DNA of 64,000 nt from contig NZ_JACHFD010000012.1 of the NCBI RefSeq assembly GCF_014201715.1, positions 1 through 64,000 of the forward strand, read 5' to 3'. Position numbers and translations under genes: made by a program. The notes under the pieces are model-generated. The model worked only from the letters and a program-made list of their open reading frames with translations. It was not told where the DNA came from and did no database searches. This document shows, piece by piece, positions 44,531-52,010 of this stretch. The DNA comes from Haloferula luteola. Lineage in GTDB: Bacteria; Verrucomicrobiota; Verrucomicrobiia; Verrucomicrobiales; Akkermansiaceae. The stretch's first letter is position 1; each line of letters starts with the position of its first letter.

Positions 44531-45442
44531 ATGAGCGAGGAGGAAACGACCCGTGCGGCGGATGTGAAGCCTGGCCTGAGGCAGGACCTGATGGTGCTGA
44601 TGAAGGTGCGGCTCAATGTGTTCGTGCTGATCACGACCTTTTTCGGATATCTGCTGGCGTCGAAGGCGTCAGGGATCGATGGATGGCAATTGGCGAACAC
44701 GTTGATTGGCACTGCATTGGCGGCATTTGGATCGGCCGCCTTCAATCAACTGATGGAGGTGGATCTGGACGCGCGGATGCGTCGAACGGCAGATCGGCCG
44801 TTGCCGGCGCGGCGAATGGATCCATTGTTTGCGTTTGCGGTGGGCTGGATGCTGTCGGCAGCGGGAATCATCCACTTGGCCGCGAAGGTGAATCCACTTT
44901 CGGCAATTTTGGCGGCGGTGACGGTGGCGACCTATGTGTTTCTCTACACTCCGCTGAAGCGCTACAGCAGCACGAACACTCTGGTGGGAGCGATTCCCGG
45001 GGCGATTCCGCCGATGATTGGGTGGGCGGCGGTGCCGGGCCACGGCTTGGACGGAGGGGCTTGGTTTCTCTTCGCGCTGCTGTTTTTGTGGCAGCTTCCG
45101 CACTTTGTCGCCATCAGCTGGTTGTGTCGGGAGGAATACGAGGCAGCGGGTTACCGGATGTGGAGCCATGGGGACGTGAGCGGGCGCCGCTGCGGGCTTT
45201 TGAGTGCGATTTTCTCTCTGGTATTGGCGGTGTTGCCGTTGTGGCCGTGGCTCGCGGGCTGGACCCCGGGATGGCAAGGCCATGCAGCATTGGCGGCAGG
45301 GGTGCTGATGGGATTGATGTTGGCGGCCCTTTCGGGGCGTTTCATGCGCGATGGAGAGAGAGGATCTTTTCGGAAATTGTTTCTCTCCACGCTCTTGTAC
45401 TTGCCGATTGAGCTGGCATGTCTTGCGTTCGCGTGGGGCTAG
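44531..45442 (+). CDS. ctaB: Protoheme IX farnesyltransferase
   Basis: 303 residues, UbiA-type prenyltransferase with about 8-9 transmembrane helices. The Asp-rich motif NQLMEVDLDARMRRTADRPLP is diagnostic of CtaB/CyoE, and TPLKRYSSTNTLVGAIPGAI is the second conserved loop. It makes heme O from heme B for heme-copper oxidases. The start is preceded by a 20-bp gap-free frame with ATG at 44531. It heads an oxidase-assembly group with two SCO-like genes and DUF420. Confidence 0.95.
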   Translation: MSEEETTRAADVKPGLRQDLMVLMKVRLNVFVLITTFFGYLLASKASGIDGWQLANTLIGTALAAFGSAAFNQLMEVDLDARMRRTADRPLPARRMDPLFAFAVGWMLSAAGIIHLAAKVNPLSAILAAVTVATYVFLYTPLKRYSSTNTLVGAIPGAIPPMIGWAAVPGHGLDGGAWFLFALLFLWQLPHFVAISWLCREEYEAAGYRMWSHGDVSGRRCGLLSAIFSLVLAVLPLWPWLAGWTPGWQGHAALAAGVLMGLMLAALSGRFMRDGERGSFRKLFLSTLLYLPIELACLAFAWG

Positions 45443-45460
45443 GCTAGGGTCCGCGGCCCG

Positions 45461-46249
45461 ATGAACCGCCCTGCTGACCACCTCGAACCCGCCGAGAGGG
45501 ATCCGAAGAAACTCCGCCGAACGGGCCTGACCTTGGCGGCATTGATGTTGGTGAGCAGCTTGATGGTGTTGATCGCCTACAATCGCCACGCTGCTGAGGT
45601 CGCGGCGGATGACCGCCCGGCGTTGATTGCGAGGTTGGACAAAAACTTCAAAGTGTGGCGGCAGGATGAAAGTGAGGCGGGGCTGCTTGATCTGGCGGGA
45701 GATGTTTTTGTGATTTCGCCGGTGGCGTTTTCTCAGCCTGAGGGATGGAGCCACACCCGTCCGGTGCTTGAAAAACTGGTGCAGCGGTATGGAGATCGGG
45801 AGGATTTCCATATCGTGAACCTCACGGTGGATCCGGAAAATGAGCCACCAGCGAAATTGAGGGAATTTGCCGCGGAGTTGGGAGCGGAGCTGCCGCAATG
45901 GTGGTTGGCGGGAGCGCAGAAGGAGAGCGTTCACAAGTTTTTGAAGAACCGGCTGAAGGCCGGATTCTATCCCGTGGAGAAAGACGGCGTCTGGCACTAT
46001 GATCCTTCGATTGTCGTGGTGGGCCGGGACCGTCATATCCGCAAAGCGACGGTGCGCGCGCGCAAGCCATCGGGGAAAGAACTGAACTACCGGAATCCGG
46101 TCGATTTTGACTTCGAGCAAGCCGCGAAATGGGATGCGGAGGGCCGGTCGGAAGGCTTGGAGTCCAGCAATGTCGAGCAACTGGAGAATCTCTTGTATGA
46201 GACGATTGATCATCTGCTCGCCGATCCGACGATCGAAGACGAATCATGA
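45461..46249 (+). CDS. Cysteine-free SCO1/SenC-like membrane protein
   Basis: 262 residues with one N-terminal helix (about 21-41; TLAALMLVSSLMVLIAY) and a thioredoxin-fold domain. DFHIVNLTVDPENEPPAKLREF and PQWWLAG align with the SCO-like paralogue encoded next, but where SCO proteins have their copper Cys pair this one reads ISPVAFSQ, and the whole protein contains no Cys. It therefore cannot bind copper by that motif. It overlaps the next gene (ATGA) and may act as a partner or regulator of it, or be a decaying duplicate under relaxed constraint. Confidence 0.75.
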   Translation: MNRPADHLEPAERDPKKLRRTGLTLAALMLVSSLMVLIAYNRHAAEVAADDRPALIARLDKNFKVWRQDESEAGLLDLAGDVFVISPVAFSQPEGWSHTRPVLEKLVQRYGDREDFHIVNLTVDPENEPPAKLREFAAELGAELPQWWLAGAQKESVHKFLKNRLKAGFYPVEKDGVWHYDPSIVVVGRDRHIRKATVRARKPSGKELNYRNPVDFDFEQAAKWDAEGRSEGLESSNVEQLENLLYETIDHLLADPTIEDES

Positions 46250-46959
46250 AAGGGAAGATTGTGATCATCTATGGGCTGGTCGCCGTGGTTTCGGTGGGCC
46301 TCCTGATATTTTTCATGCGCGTGGCGAACGCAGTTCCGGAGAGCGAGTTGCCCCCGGCGAAGGACGTAGGCGCAGCCAAGGTGGAGACGTTTTTCCCCAT
46401 CGAAGAGAATTTCGAAATGGTTCGGCAAGATGGGGAGAAAGTTTCCATCGAGGACCTGCGAGGAAAGGTGACGGTGTTGACGGAGTTCTTTGCGGTCTGT
46501 CCGCATTGTGCGGTGCGCAATGGTTCGGAATTGCGGGAGCTGGTGAAGCTGTATGGAGATGATGCGGACTTTCGGCTGGTCTGCATCTCAGTGGATCCAG
46601 AAACCGATGGTCTCGAGGAATTGAAGGCCTACGGGGAGGTTCTCGGTGCCAAGCCGGAGCAGTGGTGGTTTGCATCGGGCGGGGAAACGGCAGCGACCCA
46701 TCGCTATCTGGAGGAGGTTCTGCGGTTCTTCAAGATCCGCGAGCGGAAGGACCCGTTGGATATCCAATCCAATGGTCGCTATGCCCATGATTTGGGGCTC
46801 CTGCTGATCGATCGCGACCTGAATGTGGTCGGCAAGTGGCCATTGGCCGATGCCCGCAGCGAGGAGGGTCGAAGCCGGGATCCACAGCTGTATGAGAGGC
46901 TGAAGGAGGACCTGCATCAGCACATCGAAAAGCAATTGGATCATGAGCGAGCGCAGTGA
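46246..46959 (+). CDS. SCO1/SenC-family protein with CXXC site
   Basis: 237 residues, N-terminal anchor at about 5-24 and a thioredoxin-like domain. The metal/redox site is FFAVCPHCAVRN (C85, C88), a CXXC spacing like thioredoxins rather than the CXXXC of classical Sco, and a downstream His (YAHDLGLLLIDRD, H181) fits the third copper ligand position. LVCISVDPETDGLEELK and the EQWWFASG stretch are typical SCO blocks. Probably acts in CuA-site assembly of a cytochrome oxidase or as its thiol reductase. Confidence 0.83.
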   Translation: MKGKIVIIYGLVAVVSVGLLIFFMRVANAVPESELPPAKDVGAAKVETFFPIEENFEMVRQDGEKVSIEDLRGKVTVLTEFFAVCPHCAVRNGSELRELVKLYGDDADFRLVCISVDPETDGLEELKAYGEVLGAKPEQWWFASGGETAATHRYLEEVLRFFKIRERKDPLDIQSNGRYAHDLGLLLIDRDLNVVGKWPLADARSEEGRSRDPQLYERLKEDLHQHIEKQLDHERAQ

Positions 46960-47503
46960 ATGGCTGGCCCGTCCGGCGAATGAGGCCCTGGCTCGCAAAT
47001 GGAAAGGCGTGGCATGGGTGGTCTCGGCGCTGGTTCTCGGACTGGTGGCGGTGATGCAACGGATCCGCATCGATTTGCCGGAAGGCTGGAGTACCGCTCT
47101 CTTGCCGCCTTTTCACGCGGCGGTGAATGCGTTGGCGGCGGTGGTCCTGGTGCTGGCCCTGGTCTTCATCAAGCAGGGAAAAGTGGAGGCCCATCGCAAG
47201 GCGATGCTCGGAGCGGTGGGATTGTCGGTGCTTTTTCTGCTGTCGTACGTGGCCTACCACATGACGAATAACCCGACTCGTTATGGCGGGGAAGGGGCGA
47301 TGCGAGGAGTCTACTTTTTCCTATTGATCACCCACATTGTCGCTGCGGCAGTGAGTTTTCCTCCGATTTTGTTCACTTTGATCGCGGCGCTCACGAATCG
47401 GTTTGCCGCCCACCGTCGTCTTGCGCGGTGGGTATTTCCGCTTTGGCTCTACGTAGCGGTGACGGGGCCGGTGTGCTATCTGATGCTCCGGCCCTACTAT
47501 TGA
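46943..47503 (+). CDS. DUF420 (CtaM-like) membrane protein
   Basis: 186 residues, about five transmembrane helices. WSTALLPPFHAAVNALAAV, IKQGKVEAHRKAML, LLSYVAYHMTNNPTRYGG and THIVAAAVSFPPILFTL are the conserved His-bearing blocks of DUF420. The family is tied to aa3-type oxidase assembly in Bacillus/Staphylococcus (CtaM). It overlaps the SCO gene by 17 bp. The oxidase subunits themselves are not in this window. Confidence 0.88.
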   Translation: MSERSEWLARPANEALARKWKGVAWVVSALVLGLVAVMQRIRIDLPEGWSTALLPPFHAAVNALAAVVLVLALVFIKQGKVEAHRKAMLGAVGLSVLFLLSYVAYHMTNNPTRYGGEGAMRGVYFFLLITHIVAAAVSFPPILFTLIAALTNRFAAHRRLARWVFPLWLYVAVTGPVCYLMLRPYY

Positions 47504-47525
47504 TGTCGTTTTAAGCCCTGGGATT

Positions 47526-48041
47526 TCAGTGGAGATCCATGGGCGGCAGAACGCCAATGTCCTCGCGCAGATCGTCCAGAGGAGAGGACGAGTCGGGAAC
47601 TTCTGTGGGCTCGGAAAGGTTGAGGGGGCGGAATTGCTCGGAGTGGGAATCGACGCGGAATTCCAGTGCCATGACATCGCGATTGGTTTCAGCGAGCTTG
47701 GACTGAAGTTCCTGATTCTGCTGCACGAGAGTTTGGATCATGCGGCGCAGATCGTCATCATTGAGTCCGGTTGAGGTGAGGATGGGAGCCTCCGGGACTT
47801 CTCCGGCGGTGCGGGATTCGAGAGTTTGTCGAAGGAGTTGATTTTGCTGCTGGAGGCGGGCGACCCATTCCTGCCAGGAGGCATCGTCGGGCGACTGAGA
47901 GTTCGCGGGAGCCGGTGGGGCGACCTTTCCTTGGTGAGCCAGTTCAACCATTTGCTGGACGCTGGCGAAGTGGGAGGCGACGGCCCCGGTCATGATGGCA
48001 AGTGCGGCGCAGCAGGCGATTGCAACGAAGTCCGGTTTCAT
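47526..48041 (-). CDS. Small membrane-anchored coiled-coil protein of pilus cluster
   Basis: 171 residues from the ATG at 48041 (MKPDFVAIA); the longer upstream frame is out-of-register overlap with the next gene and is rejected. One N-terminal helix (about 5-24), then WQEWVARLQQQNQLLRQTL and LVQQNQELQSKLAETN, which are heptad-rich and predicted coiled-coil. The ATG overlaps the stop of the upstream gene (ATGA). No family recognised. Position at the end of a pilus operon suggests an envelope scaffold. Confidence 0.75.
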   Translation of the reverse strand: MKPDFVAIACCAALAIMTGAVASHFASVQQMVELAHQGKVAPPAPANSQSPDDASWQEWVARLQQQNQLLRQTLESRTAGEVPEAPILTSTGLNDDDLRRMIQTLVQQNQELQSKLAETNRDVMALEFRVDSHSEQFRPLNLSEPTEVPDSSSPLDDLREDIGVLPPMDLH

Positions 48042-48748
48042 GGTTTTTCCTCGGCAGAGGGTTCTTCGGCGGCAGCGGTGGGCACAGGTGCGGGAAGCGA
48101 GTTGAGCAGCTCGCTGAGACGGCGAGATGCGGCAGCGAGTCGATCGGAGTCGGCGTCGAGATGCTGGATCGAATCCATGAGAACGGAGCCCATGGTCGCA
48201 GACTGGGCATAGCCTTTCTCTGCGTCGAAGCCGGGTTCGGTGAGGGCAAAAGAGTTGCTGCCATTGGCGTCCGGAACGAGGAGGTAAGGACGGACAGAGA
48301 GGGTGACTTCTGTGCCGTTGGCGAGTGTTGCCTGTTGTTCGATTTCGGGAACGCTTTTGGATTCGATGAATCGCCAACCCACGGGAGGGCTACCGAGAAC
48401 TTTGGGTTGGAAGGGAGCTTTGAGGGAGATTTGGTCTTTGGCGACTTTCAGTGACGAGGCTCCTTCTTGAACCCGGATGCGCACCCCCTTGGGTTCCGAC
48501 GCGTCCGGAGTGGCGGATGCGGCAGAGGATTCATCGGCACTCGGCGTTGGCTCCGCGGGAATCTCGGGGGCTTCATTGTCGACGGATTCCGTGGGTGGTT
48601 TTCCGGTAACCAGAAGGGCTTCCTCTTCGCGGGCGGGTTCTTCTTCCTTGAGAAGTTGGCTCAGCACGGGATCGCGGCCCGAGGTTTCTCTGGAGAGATC
48701 TTGGGAGAAGGCCGGGAGAAGTAGGATGACGGGAAGAAGGGCTCTCAT
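48038..48748 (-). CDS. Exported protein of unknown function, pilus cluster
   Basis: 236 residues with a short signal peptide (MRALLPVILLLPAFS). The N-terminal half is low-complexity (Glu/Pro/Ser/Ala), the C-terminal half has a small beta-rich segment (VGWRFIESKSVPEIEQQATL, GTEVTLSVRPYLL) and a final helix (AAASRRLSELLNSL). No known domain. It overlaps both neighbours by ATGA, so it is co-translated in the pilus operon; it could be a periplasmic alignment factor like PilP. Confidence 0.7.
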   Translation of the reverse strand: MRALLPVILLLPAFSQDLSRETSGRDPVLSQLLKEEEPAREEEALLVTGKPPTESVDNEAPEIPAEPTPSADESSAASATPDASEPKGVRIRVQEGASSLKVAKDQISLKAPFQPKVLGSPPVGWRFIESKSVPEIEQQATLANGTEVTLSVRPYLLVPDANGSNSFALTEPGFDAEKGYAQSATMGSVLMDSIQHLDADSDRLAAASRRLSELLNSLPAPVPTAAAEEPSAEEKP

Positions 48749-49467
48749 CGCTCGTGGAGTTCGATGGTTTCAGAGGACTTGAAGTCGGCCTGGTCGGCCG
48801 TGCCATTGCCTTGATTCTCCGGCAGGGTTGGGCTGTCGGCGCGCAGGGCGGCTTCGGGGATCGAGCGAATCATGAGTTGGTCCCAATCCGAAATGAGAGA
48901 GACGGCTTCTTCGCGGAGATCGCGGGCTTTTCCCTGATAAGCCGAGATGCGGGCGAAGAGTTGGCGGGCCTCGGCGACGTCGGTGTCCGTCCAACGGATG
49001 GTGCCACTTTCGTAGTGGATGGGAACTTCGACGGTGAGTCGTCCGAGTTCGAGATCGTCGCCCATGGCTTGGGGGTCGGGAGCGGTGGCGATGACGACAT
49101 GCTGCATGCGCAACAAGGTTTCTTCAAAGGGATCGTTCGGTGCAGTGGCAAGTTGGGAGGGAGCCATCGATTCGGTCCGTTGAGAGGACTCCGATGGCGT
49201 CTCGAGCGCCGGGGTGGTGGCCGCGGGTGAGGACTCGGCAGGGGTCGATCCTTCGGTGAGAAGGACGGGTTTGGTAAGGTAGAGATAGCAAAAGATGCCG
49301 GCCAGGGTGGTGCTGAGGAGCAACAGCCAGGGGTAGGCACTGCCTGAATCGGAGCCACTGCGGCGGTGATTGGGAACGGCGACAGCGGATCCCAGCTCGA
49401 GAGTCTGGCGGGAAGTTCGAGGATGGGAATCTGCGAGTGATTCGGGGTTGGTGGGAAGAGGTCGCAT
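48745..49467 (-). CDS. Single-pass membrane protein of unknown function, pilus cluster
   Basis: 240 residues, with a ~45-residue cytoplasmic N-terminus, one helix (about 46-66; LLLLSTTLAGIFCYLYL) and a periplasmic Ser/Thr/Pro-rich stretch before a compact C-terminal domain (LELGRLTVEVPIHYESG, QGKARDLREEAVSLISDWDQ). Type II membrane topology resembles PilN/PilO-like alignment proteins, but no sequence match is apparent. Overlaps its neighbours. Confidence 0.7.
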   Translation of the reverse strand: MRPLPTNPESLADSHPRTSRQTLELGSAVAVPNHRRSGSDSGSAYPWLLLLSTTLAGIFCYLYLTKPVLLTEGSTPAESSPAATTPALETPSESSQRTESMAPSQLATAPNDPFEETLLRMQHVVIATAPDPQAMGDDLELGRLTVEVPIHYESGTIRWTDTDVAEARQLFARISAYQGKARDLREEAVSLISDWDQLMIRSIPEAALRADSPTLPENQGNGTADQADFKSSETIELHER

Positions 49468-49967
49468 CAGGGAGGGGAAAGTTGGGCGGAATCCTCGGGA
49501 GCAGGCACAGGAGTGGCCCGAGGTGGGGAGGACATCACGGCATGGATGATGACGGTCTGATTGGAGATCCCGGGGAAACTCGTGATGGTGAGCGTTTCCT
49601 CGGTCAAGCGCAGTTGGCGGAGCACTCCGCCTCTTTCACAAGTGGCTTGTACTCCAGGGAGAACTTCCAGCGCCCCGTCATTGCCGCGTTGGCGGCCGAT
49701 GCCGTCGGATCGGTAGATAACATATTCGCTGGCCGAGGATGGATCTCCCTCCGTTGAGATGCGGACGCTGATGCCATCGGTGAAGGCGCTCAGGACGAGG
49801 GGCTCCACGGGCATCCGGACGACCTGGCCCTCGGCAATTTTGATGCGAGATTGCACGGTGAAGTCGCCGATGTGCCGAAAATCGCCTGCCTGAGCCACTA
49901 GGGCTCCGGCGATGCCGATGAAAGCGATCACAAGGCGCAACCAGAGTGTTATTCTCCCACGTCCCAT
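49467..49967 (-). CDS. Exported protein of unknown function, pilus cluster
   Basis: 166 residues with a signal peptide (LRLVIAFIGIAGALVAQA). The remainder is beta-strand rich (FTVQSRIKIAEGQVV, LTEETLTITSFPG), of the length and charge of a pseudopilin-associated or PilP-like periplasmic factor. It overlaps the pilin-like gene at 49949 by 19 bp in another frame, evidence of tight packing. No catalytic motif. Confidence 0.7.
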   Translation of the reverse strand: MGRGRITLWLRLVIAFIGIAGALVAQAGDFRHIGDFTVQSRIKIAEGQVVRMPVEPLVLSAFTDGISVRISTEGDPSSASEYVIYRSDGIGRQRGNDGALEVLPGVQATCERGGVLRQLRLTEETLTITSFPGISNQTVIIHAVMSSPPRATPVPAPEDSAQLSPP

Positions 49968-50356
49968 ACTCCATCGTCGGTACTTCCCGAGGGATCGTAG
50001 ACGGACCCATCGGCATTGACGACGACCGGGGGGGAAACGGTCACCTTGATATTGCGAAGCTCACCATCGAGGCCTTCGACCTGCGGAAAGGTCGAGGGTC
50101 GATTCGGATAGTAAGGGAGGATTAGGTCCCGAGAAAGCGCTGTCACCGAGGTGGTGGGGTGATCGGAGAGGTACATCCGCTGGGCCACGTAGGCGCTGCG
50201 AAGAGTTTCCGTGGCTTCTTTTGAGGTCCTCCATTCGTCGACGGCCGATGAGACGAAAAGCCCGGTGCTCATCAATGCCAACAGGACACCAATCACCAAA
50301 GTCAGCTCCAACAGGGTGAACCCCTGGGCGCGGTGGATGGACTTTGGTGGAAGCAT
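49949..50356 (-). CDS. Minor type IV pilin (prepilin-like protein)
   Basis: 135 residues with a class III prepilin signal: a short basic leader (MLPPKSIHRAQG) followed by FTLLELTLVIGVLLAL, with Glu at +5 of the mature chain. Cleavage would be after G12. The body is small (~120 residues), as for minor pilins or pseudopilins. Located between the PilC-like gene and the unknown exported genes, it is separate from the main pilin gene at 59218. Confidence 0.9.
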   Translation of the reverse strand: MLPPKSIHRAQGFTLLELTLVIGVLLALMSTGLFVSSAVDEWRTSKEATETLRSAYVAQRMYLSDHPTTSVTALSRDLILPYYPNRPSTFPQVEGLDGELRNIKVTVSPPVVVNADGSVYDPSGSTDDGVWDVGE

Positions 50357-50416
50357 GACGCGGGATATCTTAGAAATCTTGAGTAATTTCGGAAAGCAAG
50401 AAATCCGCGCGCGGCT

Positions 50417-50830
50417 TCATCCTTGGAGGGTCTCCCATGCTTCGTGGAGCGTTTTGCGGACAGTGGGGTTGTCCCAAATGAGGTGGAACACGTGGAGCAA
50501 AAGCGCGCCACCGATGATGGAGAGAACGAGCCAGACCAGCCACCAGGTGACCGATTTCCGGCCTGGGGCGAGGAGCCGGGCATACCAGGTTTTTCGATCG
50601 ACGACTCGAGTGGCGTAGAGTTGGCCATGCTCGGCGAAGAGCCGGATGAGCTCATCGGCCGCGCGTTCGGAACGGGCGATGAACTTGAATCGGTAGTTTT
50701 GGCCGGGGGTTTCAGGGAGAGCTTCGACGCGAATGCCACGAGGCACGGTTTCCGGTTGGCGCAGCGAATAGAGGTGCATTTCGTAGACGAAGGTCTTCCG
50801 AAGCCAGCGATCGAAGCGAGTGAGCTGCAT
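50417..50830 (-). CDS. Small membrane protein of unknown function
   Basis: 137 residues; soluble N-terminal half (FDRWLRKTFVYEMHLYSL, FIARSERAADELIRLFAEHG) and one C-terminal helix (WWLVWLVLSIIGGALLLHVF at about 97-117). No family recognised. It lies 19 bp after the PilC-like gene and 60 bp before the minor pilin gene. Confidence 0.65.
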   Translation of the reverse strand: MQLTRFDRWLRKTFVYEMHLYSLRQPETVPRGIRVEALPETPGQNYRFKFIARSERAADELIRLFAEHGQLYATRVVDRKTWYARLLAPGRKSVTWWLVWLVLSIIGGALLLHVFHLIWDNPTVRKTLHEAWETLQG

Positions 50831-50849
50831 GGGGGCAGTGAGATGAAAT

Positions 50850-52010
50850 TTACATCCCGGAGTTCATCATCTTCGGTCCCATCAGGAAGATTGGAAGGAA
50901 GGTACCGATGAAAACGGCGGCGATGAGGCCGACGGCGACAAGGAGGACGAGAAAGTTCACGAGTGCGGTGAACGATGCCATGTAGTTTTCGGCATCTTCC
51001 TCATACATTTCGGAAAGCATCTCAAGTTGGTGATCGAGAGAGGCCGATTTCTCCCCGATGGAGAGCATGTGGACGACCTGAGAGTCCACCGAGGTGTATT
51101 TGGAAAAGGCCGTGGAAAGAGGAACCCCGGTTTTCTCATACTTGTCGGCCGCCTCGCGGAGTTCGCTGTAAAAGGGCGTGCCTTTGACGCTGTTGGCAGA
51201 GACTCGGATCGCCTTCGCGAGATTGATGCCATTCGCATGGAGCAAGCGCATCGTGGAAAGGAAGGTCATCTGTCGCAGGCTCATGACAAGCATCCGCAGG
51301 AGCCGCCACTTTGACATGAGCAGGCCGAGGAGGAGGTTGCGCAGGGCATCGGAACGCCAAATGGAGACGATGATGCCGATGATGATGGACACCACAATCC
51401 ACCAGATTTTCTGGGTGGTGTGGGCGACCGCAAACGAGATCGCGGTGAGTCCGTCGGCTTTTTGATTCACCGATGAGAGCATCTCCTCCACCTGCGGGAC
51501 GATTTTCACCTGAGAGACGATGAAGGCGCCTGTCAGCACGGAGATGACGACGGCGGGCATCATGGTCGCCTTGCGGATCGCCTTGGAGAAGTGCAGTTCG
51601 GAAGCGAAACGGGCGGCAAGGGAGGAAAAGGCCTGATTGAGTTGGCCGGCATCCGATCCGGCCTGGATCAGACCGATCACCATGTCGGTGAAGCGGCCGG
51701 TTCGTCGAAAGGCCTCGTGAACACTCACGCCCGCGGTGATGTCTTCGCGAATCTGCATGAGGGTTCCAGAGATGACTTTGTCTGGAAGTCCTTGGGCGTA
51801 GTATTTCAGGGCGTCGGCCGTGTTGATTTGAGCTCGCAACATGGAGCTGAGCCCACGAAAGACCCCCATGAGGTCCTTTTTGGAAAGGGGCTTGATCTTG
51901 GCCTCTTTGGAGAGAGTGATTTCCGTGCTAAAGAGGGACTTCTTCTTCGGCTTAGCGGCGGCACCTGTGGCCGGAAGAGGCGTGGGAGAGCTGGTCTTGC
52001 CGTTAGTCAT
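50850..52010 (-). CDS. pilC: Type IV pilus inner-membrane platform protein (PilC/GspF family)
   Basis: 386 residues with two T2SSF repeats: the first around FRGLSSMLRAQINTADAL and QAGSDAGQLNQAF, the second around MRLLHANGINLAKAIRVSAN and MLSIGEKSASLDHQLEML. Three hydrophobic helices, with the last near the C-terminus (LLVAVGLIAAVFIGTFLPIF). It anchors the assembly ATPase and moves pilins. It overlaps the PilB gene by 8 bp. Confidence 0.93.
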   Translation of the reverse strand: MTNGKTSSPTPLPATGAAAKPKKKSLFSTEITLSKEAKIKPLSKKDLMGVFRGLSSMLRAQINTADALKYYAQGLPDKVISGTLMQIREDITAGVSVHEAFRRTGRFTDMVIGLIQAGSDAGQLNQAFSSLAARFASELHFSKAIRKATMMPAVVISVLTGAFIVSQVKIVPQVEEMLSSVNQKADGLTAISFAVAHTTQKIWWIVVSIIIGIIVSIWRSDALRNLLLGLLMSKWRLLRMLVMSLRQMTFLSTMRLLHANGINLAKAIRVSANSVKGTPFYSELREAADKYEKTGVPLSTAFSKYTSVDSQVVHMLSIGEKSASLDHQLEMLSEMYEEDAENYMASFTALVNFLVLLVAVGLIAAVFIGTFLPIFLMGPKMMNSGM

